A DNA stretch of 64,000 nucleotides from positions 34,885,584 to 34,949,583 of the forward strand of contig CM019719.1 in assembly GCA_009760885.1 (NCBI GenBank), read 5' to 3'. Made by a program: the position numbers and the translations under genes. Shown here piece after piece: positions 58,501 to 64,000 of the stretch. The notes under the pieces are model-generated. The model was not told the origin of the DNA. It was given only the letters and a program-made list of their open reading frames with translations, and did no database searches. The DNA is from Achatina immaculata. Lineage: Eukaryota > Mollusca > Gastropoda > Stylommatophora > Achatinidae. How positions within the stretch are numbered: the stretch's first letter is position 1; the number at the start of each line of letters is the position of its first letter.

Positions 58501-59606
58501 GAACCAACAAGACCTGCACATCTCTTGGATAAAGTCGCTAAAGGAAGTGAACGAAAGACCAAAAAAGACAGAGACTATGGTTATATCTAAGAAACAGAAT
58601 CCACCAACATGCAGTATTAAATTAAACGGAACTATTCTAAAGCAGGTGCAGAAATTCAGATACCTTGGAGCAGTAATAACTTCAGACTGGAAATACAGAA
58701 CAGACATTAGGAACAGTATATGCCAAGCAAAGACTACATTTCAGAGAATGAGAAACATATTAGCTGACACATCCTTATCAATGAATGTTAAAAAACGAGT
58801 CCTAAAATGCTATCTTGTCATGTGGAAGTTAATCATGGACAATAGACAGGTCTGCACAAAAATCATTGGAAGCAGCAGAAATGTGGTTTATTAGAAGAAT
58901 ATTGTGAATTCCCTGGACAGCAAAAATAACTAATGAAGAATGTATGAGAAGAGCTGGAGAGAACAAAAAAAAAAACCTTGTCAAAAAGATAAGAGAGAGA
59001 CAATGTACTTTCATAGGACATGCAATGAGAAGAGGGGGCATTGAAAATATTATAACAAGAGGAAAAATAGAAGGAAGAAGATCAAGAGGAAGACCAAGAG
59101 AAATGATACTGGACAGTCTGACGAGATGGTGTGAGAGGAGATCACCAGCTGAGCTGATGGCCTGCATGAAGGATCGTGTACTCTGTACAAGTATAACGGC
59201 CAACGCCAGCCGGCACGGCAATTGATGATGATGGTAGTTTTAATAATAAATCTTTCTTCTTTATTCAGTAGGTTTTTATGTTAGAAATTCTTCAGTTATA
59301 TTCTTAACCGCCCACAGTACTCTTAAAATTCGTGTGAGAAACAATATCTCGGTCAGCTATTCAAGCTGTGATAAAATTTAAATAGTTGTTGAGTTATCTA
59401 AACGACCAACGTTTCAGGTGTCTTGAAACTCGAGTCGACGTATTATTTGATTAACTCCCCTTTTTATTTACAATTTGAAAACAAAAACGAGCAGAAGATT
59501 ACATAATTCCAAACAACTCTTTCTTATTAAAAATCTACAGTATCTGGAAGCCCAGGACATAGCCCAAGCTGTGAAATACATTTTAAGTCAGCCACCTCAT
59601 GTTCAG
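46408..59606 (+). CDS. DHRS11: Short-chain dehydrogenase/reductase, DHRS11-like, 3' end outside window
   Basis: Exons: 46408-46539, 49405-49620, 51442-51536, 52923-53055, 54397-54489, 59541-59606, all GT..AG with consistent phase, giving 245 residues so far. Classical SDR signatures are present: the NAD(P)-binding TGASRGIG (12-19), CD at 64-65 after strand beta3, NNAA (93-96; NNAG is more usual), the catalytic serine in INSLSGHRL (about 146-154), catalytic YSATK (164-168) and [10 protein letters not shown] (195-204). NSLSGHR, YSATKFA and SPGVVET together match the DHRS11 (17-beta/3-beta-hydroxysteroid dehydrogenase) group, which are cytosolic NADP-dependent reductases of about 260 aa. The missing 10-20 residues are expected downstream of 59606. 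Exon 1 starts at an ATG in good context (GCATCATGG). Substrate is unknown. Confidence 0.9.
47055..47925 (+). repeat. 33-bp minisatellite, about 26 copies (DHRS11 intron 1)
   Basis: Unit TTGGCTAGTCGTGGTT + (T/C)GCAAACCCTTGACTAC. First half: GGTTTGCAA and GGTTCGCAA variants largely alternate. From about 47600: CCCAAGTCCTGGATTAC variants. 33 bp = 11 codons and the unit lacks stops in several frames, giving long spurious ORFs. Not a gene. Confidence 0.97.
48082..49240. mobile_element. 1.16-kb segment bounded by 52-bp inverted repeats (intron 1)
   Basis: 48082-48133 and 49189-49240 are inverted copies with one mismatch (AATAGGTTGTTCCTCAACAG ... GCTTGTCTTGAACTTTA). Interior has a short open frame 48212-48397 of unknown nature and a piggyBac-like MITE. 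Could be a DNA transposon or an inversion footprint. Confidence 0.65.
48719..48930. mobile_element. piggyBac-like MITE, second copy
   Basis: TTAA at 48715-48718 and 48931-48934. Internal ATGTGCTACTTTTCATT, GGAAGGAAGTTA and AGTGTTGTTTTGGA are shared with 37308-37525. Confidence 0.75.
49405..49620 (+). CDS. DHRS11: DHRS11-like exon 2
   Basis: Acceptor TTTCTAAAG, donor GTTTGT. 72 codons starting [20 protein letters not shown], then [10 protein letters not shown], and later [18 protein letters not shown], ending WRTMME. Carries the CD and NNAA cofactor-site motifs. Confidence 0.9.
49690..49930 (-). mobile_element. tRNA-derived SINE (family S2), minus
   Basis: Minus head: TGGCTGAGTAGTTAGGCGC (A box) and GGTTCAAGGTC (B box). 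Body, on the + strand, GATGTGGTCAGTATCACGCT and CGGCTGCATTTACCTTCCCA. Broken by a C run at 49838-49856. Confidence 0.75.
50680..51360 (+). repeat. Long CT-rich complex microsatellite (intron 2)
   Basis: About 680 bp of CTCTCT with CTCACTAT(CTCT) and CTGTCTCT higher-order words, ending about 80 bp before exon 3. Confidence 0.95.
51442..51536 (+). CDS. DHRS11: DHRS11-like exon 3
   Basis: Acceptor AAAACTACAG, donor GTCTGT. Reads [20 protein letters not shown], then [11 protein letters not shown] plus two bases of the next serine codon. The N(V/L)LA..TREA..SM...VDDGH pattern is diagnostic of DHRS11-type SDRs. Preceded by a long CT-rich tract. Confidence 0.88.
51600..52305 (+). mobile_element. 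LINE family G copy (intron 3)
   Basis: [80 protein letters not shown], AAGGATATAAGATATAAGAT. Frameshifts internally. Confidence 0.87.
52540..52800 (+). mobile_element. LINE family D 3' end (intron 3)
   Basis: AGACGCTGGCGATGTCTGGG, CATGTGCTCCGG, CAGGGCTCACCTGGGCAAGA; followed by TC, (CAAA)n and (CA)n to 52870. Confidence 0.75.
52801..52871 (+). repeat. (CAAA)n(CA)n microsatellite
   Basis: About 10 CAAA then CACACA/CTCACA units; lies 50 bp upstream of the DHRS11-like exon 4. Confidence 0.93.
52923..53055 (+). CDS. DHRS11: DHRS11-like exon 4 (catalytic Ser/Tyr/Lys)
   Basis: Acceptor TTTTCCAG, donor GTATGT. Completes INS, then [44 protein letters not shown]. Tyr and Lys of YxxxK are intact. 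Confidence 0.92.
53270..53400 (+). mobile_element. SINE family S2 fragment (intron 4)
   Basis: AATGATGTGGTCAGAGTCAC, GCCTGGACATC, GGCCTGATTCGAACAGGAGC. Same body as 49.7 and 62.9 kb. Confidence 0.65.
53403..53460 (+). repeat. (ATA)n(TTA)n palindromic microsatellite
   Basis: ATAATAATAATAATTATTATTATT can fold on itself. Confidence 0.9.
53700..54315 (+). repeat. 31-bp minisatellite split by a LINE G insertion
   Basis: Unit GATTCAGAAGTCTGGCTGG + AAAAGTTAACTA. About 3.5 copies before (53700-53815) and about 4 after (54197-54315) the LINE. Confidence 0.88.
53816..54194 (+). mobile_element. LINE family G inserted in the 31-bp array (intron 4)
   Basis: [88 protein letters not shown], then ATAAGATAAGAAG. 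Confidence 0.88.
54397..54489 (+). CDS. DHRS11: DHRS11-like exon 5
   Basis: Acceptor TTTTGTACAG, donor GTAGTC. 31 codons: [20 protein letters not shown], then [11 protein letters not shown]. Carries the SPG-VET cofactor-contact motif. Confidence 0.9.
55108..55165 (+). repeat. (ATC)n/(ACC)n microsatellite
   Basis: ATCATC, CACCAC, ATCATC blocks. Confidence 0.9.
55395..55590 (-). mobile_element. LINE family B tail (intron 5)
   Basis: Minus: [52 protein letters not shown]. Confidence 0.83.
55591..56335. other. Intron 5 sequence with homopolymer runs and CT repeat
   Basis: G runs near 55615, C17 at 55717-55733, CT repeat 55965-56032. 55845-55925 may be a minus-strand LINE tail scrap (AGGTGCCGTGCCG). 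No gene. Confidence 0.45.
56340..59235 (+). mobile_element. LINE family A, nearly full-length but frameshifted (intron 5)
   Basis: AP-type endonuclease: [42 protein letters not shown] and [107 protein letters not shown] (YGDD where YADD is usual), [21 protein letters not shown]-terminus: [39 protein letters not shown], then GATGATGAT. At least five frame changes and several stops. RTE-like by architecture, clade uncertain. Template for reading the fragments at 0.2, 25 and 37 kb. Confidence 0.88.
59541..59606 (+). CDS. DHRS11: DHRS11-like exon 6
   Basis: Acceptor AAATCTACAG, donor GTAAGT. 22 codons: [22 protein letters not shown]. In relatives this is followed by a short beta-strand (V.I.D...RPT) before the stop. 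I could not find that exon between 59607 and 64000. Confidence 0.85.
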
Positions 59607-60070
59607 GTAAGTGAACTGTAACATATCTTTCTAACAAAAGTGTCTCCTTTCTAGGACAAGGTCTCCGTGAAATTCCAATGCAAACACTGGCTTACTCAAT
59701 AAAAAGGGTCACAAGTTTGCATGTGGGCAAGGGGAAGTAAGAAGATAGGGTTGTTGGAGTGGAAATTCAGACAATTCTAAAGAGATATCTGAAATAATCA
59801 CAGGTTCATTTGGGGGCAGAAGATAAGACTATATTATCGTGAAGGCAGCCCTTCATGTCAAAAATGGAAAAAAAAATACCCAAAGATAACTAGAATATAC
59901 ACGTATAAATAAAGCCTGGGGAAAAAACCAATAAAGAACTGACGTCGATAGAATATGGCCTGGCCTGCGTGTAAGAAGCATGCACTTCATGTTGCACGAG
60001 CAGCTGAAGATGAAGGATGGAAGGAACATAGCATAAAACAGACAAGTTTATCTGCCGGAATGTTCCTTTA
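59607..60070. other. Intron sequence, nothing recognised
   Basis: Follows the donor of the DHRS11-like exon 6. No terminal exon seen. Confidence 0.45.
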
Positions 60071-60270
60071 CTATCAGATCACATCATGTATATTTAAGAA
60101 GCCTTGCTGTCTATCAGATCACATCATATATATTTAAGAAGGCTTGTTGCCTATCAGATCACATCATATATATTCATGAAGCCATGTTGCCTGTCAGATC
60201 ACATCATATATATTTAAGAAGCCTTGTTGCCTATCAGATCACATCATATATATTCATGAAGCTTTGTTGC
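60071..60270 (+). repeat. 40-bp minisatellite, 5 copies
   Basis: Unit CTATCAGATCACATCATATA + TATTTAAGAAGCCTTGTTGC; copies start at 60071, 60111, 60151, and so on, with TTAAG/TCATG variants. Confidence 0.95.
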
Positions 60271-61245
60271 TGTCAAGTCAGACATGTATAGTCACGAGAG
60301 GAAAGAATTTTTTTAAAGTGAAAACGGATATACTACAAACAGATAGTTTAATGTGTGTAATCACACGACACTTACTCTGACACATGAAGCACGTGGTAAC
60401 CCTAACCGTTACCCAACTCTACCCTCAGACCCTTAAGTGATTAAATATCGCGTGATTAAGTGTCCGTACATTAAAAAAAAACAAAAAAACTTTATTTTCA
60501 AAAACTGGAAAATTGGAGCACTCATTCTAATAATCTGCCCTCCAATGTTCAACTTATATACTACACTTTCTTTCACATTCAGTACAGTACTAGTATTATA
60601 TTTGTAAATAACAATAAGTATGAAATGAGCAGCTATTGCGTATAATCTCCCATACAAACATTAAAAAGTACAATGTTTATGACGTGCGACAGGACTATGT
60701 TACATTCTCATATAATTAATTACAGTCAAATTGATAGACAAACTGGTCCGTGTAGTAGAAATATGATAAAGTTTGAAATTAAAAGAAGACGTGTCTCTTG
60801 TGAGTTTTACATGGGATGGAAAGGTGTTCTCTAGGTGAGCATCGGAGAAAGCAATGTTTTTCTTGTACAAGCCATTTTTTGTTCAAAAGAAAACAGTTGT
60901 TTAGACGCTGACTGTATTTTGGGTAGAACTGAACAACGGCCACAGAGCCGAGCATTCTCAGAGCGAATTTATGAACTAACTTGGCTTTGTTGGATATGAA
61001 CCTATTTTCTGTAGACAGAATTTTGAAATTTGCTCGTTTTGATCTGCAGTCTGTGCTTGTGAAGAAATGACGTAGCTGATCTATGGCCACAGCGTAGAAA
61101 GCCTATGGTCAATATTTCACAGCTTAGAAATAAAATGTATGACAAATGGAGGCGTGGCTTGACGCTTAATGAACGGGGAGAAATAAAAGATATCTAGTAA
61201 CCTCTGCATTTAGAATATGAACAGTAATTTTTGTTTGTTTCTTGT
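60271..61245. other. No gene recognised
   Basis: 60437-60470 has another GTGATTAA...CGTGATTAAGTGTC word pair. A 103-codon minus-strand frame at 60779-61090 has no recognisable domain. Confidence 0.4.
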
Positions 61246-61249
61246 TTTG

Positions 61250-61700
61250 TGAATGACATGTCGTGGAAATCATCGTCACCTCGTGCCGTCTTCCCATGGA
61301 AGGTTGGCGGCATTGAACCTACAGTCTGCTCGGTTTCTTGCCTTCCTAGCGCACTCGGGCAAGCTGGTTCCTGTCCATCTCTTGATGTTTGTCCACAGAT
61401 CTATGTCGTTGTCGTCCTCTAGTTCTCTTCCCTTCCATCTTGCCCTCAAGAAGGGCCCTCAATATATTATTATACTATTGTTATAGTATTCTTGACGTGT
61501 CCAAAGTATCTTAGTTGTATTGTTCTTATGATTTTCATATTTATCTTTTCAGCTCTAGCTGATCTAGGACTTCTTTGTTTTCTTTTCTGTCCGTGGGTTA
61601 CGCTCTGTTCTTCTATATATCCACAGTTCAATGGCCTCAGTTGTCTTTTCTGTTGTCTCATTCAAAGTCCAGTCTTCTACACTATAAAAGAGTACTGAGT
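61250..61700 (-). mobile_element. LINE tail (family I)
   Basis: Minus: LNCGYIEEQSVTHGQKRKQ, NMKIIRTIQLRYFGHVKNT, DKHQEMDRNQLARV, then a diverged R..W...V..A. end. The LR(Y/W)FGHV motif marks a LINE C-terminus. Confidence 0.65.
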
Positions 61701-62180
61701 ATATGTAGGGTCGTATGAATATAACTCATTTTACTAATTAATTTTGTCTATGCTCAATAGAAACACGCAGATCGTCGAAAACATCCTAAACGCCCCCTTC
61801 CCCCCCCCCCCCAACCCCCCTCTCTCTCTCCGAACGCATTTTTCAAAGTGTGTCAGTGAAAATGACAGCGAGGAAGTACAGTACAGTTGATTAAACATCC
61901 GGGTAGTTTACTACCATCCCGGAACACTTACCAAATCCACTCGGCTAGGGTTTCTGGCGGAAAAACGTGTTCTCCTCAACTACGCATGTGGTCATGTGAT
62001 ATCGTGACCAGGTCATGTGACGATTGATGCGACATTTTCTCAGTTGGGTTATCTACAACACAGTGCATGTTTGTGCTTGTTATGTATATATTTATGTGTA
62101 AGAATACGATGTTGGGTAAAAAAAAGAGGTTAAAATAACTATTGGTGATCAGGTGATCACTGTCATTGGTTTCTACGTGT
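61701..62180. other. No gene recognised; C run at 61798-61811
   Basis: No supported feature. Confidence 0.4.
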
Positions 62181-62182
62181 GC

Positions 62183-62186
<4 letters not shown>

Positions 62187-62221
<35 letters not shown>
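62187..62221 (+). repeat. (TA)n microsatellite
   Basis: About 17 AT units abutting the LINE G start. Confidence 0.95.
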
Positions 62222-62223
<2 letters not shown>

Positions 62224-62612
62224 AGAAATTAGACTTTTTTGAAAACAAATGCCTAAGGAAAATACTCGGCATCAAATGGAAGGAATTCAAGAACAATGCA
62301 GAGACAAGACAGATGACTGAACAACAACCAGTCTCATGGGTGATCAGGAGAAGGAGATGGACTATGTTGGTCACTTGATGAGAAGAAATGATCAGAGAAT
62401 CCCAAAACAACCTATCAAGTGGAAAACAACAAGCCAAAGAAAAAGAGGCAGACCGCGTGAAACTCTGAAGAGGACAATGTTAAGAGAGGCCAAATTAACA
62501 GGCATAAAATCTCTTGATGAGGTTGAAAGACTCGCCGAAGACAGGAAAAATTGGAGAACTACTTTGCGAGCCCTATGTGACGTTTAACGGCACGGGAAGG
62601 ATATAAGAGAGA
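62222..62612 (+). mobile_element. LINE family G 3' end
   Basis: [106 protein letters not shown]. Confidence 0.88.
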
Positions 62613-62949
62613 ATGAGAGAGAGAGAGAGCAGGGAAGAGATGGGAGGGTAGGGAGGTGTGTACGTGATATGTAGTTTCACCCTTCAGATTATAATAGTAA
62701 TGTGATTTTATCTCCCACCCCCCCCCCCCAAAACCAGTCTTCATCATCACCATCATCATCATAGTGCCCGTTAACGTATATACTTGTGTAACTGGATCAC
62801 TTCGGTAAGCTGTTTGCCAAGTCGCCAACTTCGAGGCTCTAGCGATCTTCTCAGCTTCTCTAGAAAATTGCACTTACAGAAGGTAGAGGTAACCCTGTCA
62901 TGCCTTAGAGGCACATAGGGATATGGTGTTAGTGCCCATATTTTCCTTG

Positions 62950-63110
62950 ACCTGTCAGCACACTAGAGGGTGATATGGTCAGTATCACGCCTGGCTGTCT
63001 TTTCCTTTCCCAACTCCAGAAGAAGTCGGGTACCCATTTCTACAGCTGGGTGACTGTGGTGCCACCGGCCGGATTCAAACCCCCGGTATCACTTCCTTAT
63101 TCGGAAGTCT
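62950..63110 (+). mobile_element. SINE family S2 copy
   Basis: GGTGATATGGTCAGTATCAC, GCCTGGCTGTC, CAGCTGGGTGACTGTGGTG, GGCCGGATTCAAACCCCC. Confidence 0.7.
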
Positions 63111-63284
63111 CAAACATTTTCACTGTAGTATCTCACAATTCCGACTGTTTGATGGGGATATTATACAAATGGAATATTTATTTGCATTAACCATAGGCTG
63201 TTTTTTTTAACCAATACAGAAAAAAACACCCTCGCTCAGGCGCCCGTAGCAGTGGTGGATTAACTACCAAATAGGCACTTGCCC
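63111..63284. other. Unassigned spacer
   Basis: Nothing recognised. Confidence 0.3.
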
Positions 63285-63960
63285 TGTCCGATCTAAGACG
63301 ATCTTACGTCCTTATATCCTTCCATTGCCGGTAAACGTTACATAGGGCCCGCATGGTAGTTTGCCAAGATTTCCCGTCTTCGGAGAGTTTTTCAATCTCA
63401 TCAAAGGATGTTATGCCCACTGAACTGGCCTCTCTTAACAATGTCCTCTTTAGAGTTTAACGTGGTCGATCTCTTTTTCTTCGCCCTGTTGTGCTCCACT
63501 TGATAGCTTATTTGGGGATTCTCTGATTGTTTCTTCTCATCACATGACCGACGTATGTCCATCTTCTTTTTCTGGTCACCCATGAGACCAGTTTTTTTTT
63601 TTTTTTTTGCTCATCTGTCTTATCTCTGCGTTGTTTTTGAATTCGTTCCACTTTATACCGAGAATTTTCCTTAGGCATTTGTTTTCGAAAGAGTCTAATT
63701 TCTTGTATATTTATTTAGTTATTTTCCAGCATAAATGAGGGTGGATATCACATTTGAACTGAACAATCTTAACGTGTGTGTGTGTGTGTGTGTGTGCGTG
63801 CGTGCGTGTGCTTATAGCTTTTGAATGCCATATGTTCTCGAGATTCTTGAAGGTCAATGGTGCTTTTGCAATTCGAATTCTAACTTCCTTTCTGTGTCGC
63901 CATCCTGGTCTATGTGGCTGCCAAGATATGCAAAATTCTAAGACGATTCTAAGATATTCA
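63285..63960 (-). mobile_element. LINE family G copy, minus, with (GT)n inside
   Basis: Reverse complement holds the G end: GCCCTATGTAACGTTTACCG, TTGATGAGATTGAAAAACTC, TCAGAGAATCCCCAAATAAG, upstream NAEIRTDE-like region and GATGGCGACACAGAAAGGAA. A (GT)n repeat at 63775-63810 replaces the A-rich linker seen at 51825. Confidence 0.82.
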
Positions 63961-64000
63961 AAATTCTAAGAAGATCATGTCTCATATAAAAGTGCAGGCT

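Noticed and set aside
60779..61090. 103-residue minus-strand frame
   Set aside because: No domain or repeat-protein similarity seen. Length is compatible with chance in this composition.
59607..64000. Terminal exon of the DHRS11-like gene
   Set aside because: Looked for an acceptor followed by V.I.D...RPT and a stop; none found, so it is left outside the window.

Overview
This window looks like animal nuclear DNA, most likely from a mollusc and probably a gastropod. The signs are AT-rich sequence, genes split by GT..AG introns, an ependymin-related secreted protein gene, abundant non-LTR retrotransposon 3' ends, tRNA-derived SINEs, mariner/Tc1, hAT-like and piggyBac-like elements, and many micro- and minisatellites. 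There are no bacterial operons, CRISPR arrays or rRNA genes. The species assignment is inference.

Two real protein-coding genes are visible, both on the + strand. (1) A complete ependymin-related (EPDR1-like) gene has six coding exons between 30974 and 41439 and a probable poly(A) signal near 43190. It encodes a secreted, cysteine-containing, multiply N-glycosylatable protein of about 218 residues. Its first coding exon is preceded by an exact 143-bp tandem copy that carries the start codon and the splice acceptor. (2) A classical short-chain dehydrogenase/reductase of the DHRS11 type has six exons between 46408 and 59606. Its last few residues are probably encoded beyond the right edge of the window. 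The two genes lie in tandem, about 5 kb apart. No functional link between them is evident.

The rest is repeat-derived. 1-30.7 kb is a repeat-rich intergenic region. It holds LINE tails of several families, called A-J here purely as window-local labels. It also holds one old CR1/L2-like LINE (family E, minus strand, 11.6-16.9 kb) broken by nested insertions, including a 1,545-bp element with a 13-bp target-site duplication that I do not recognise. An inverted-repeat element with a 14-bp duplication encloses a captured LINE fragment at 19.7-20.4 kb. There is also a mariner pseudogene (25.9-27.4 kb) and a hAT-like MITE (27.8-28.3 kb). 30.8-43.2 kb is the EPDR gene, whose introns carry LINEs, a mariner deletion derivative, a SINE and a piggyBac-like MITE. 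43.2-46.4 kb is intergenic, with a 24/48-bp hierarchical minisatellite. 46.4-64 kb is the DHRS11-like gene and its introns, with a 33-bp minisatellite, an IR-bounded segment, a roughly 680-bp CT tract and a nearly complete but frameshifted LINE-A copy. Beyond 59.6 kb lie more LINE and SINE copies. All family names rest on reading translated motifs by eye; no database search was possible.
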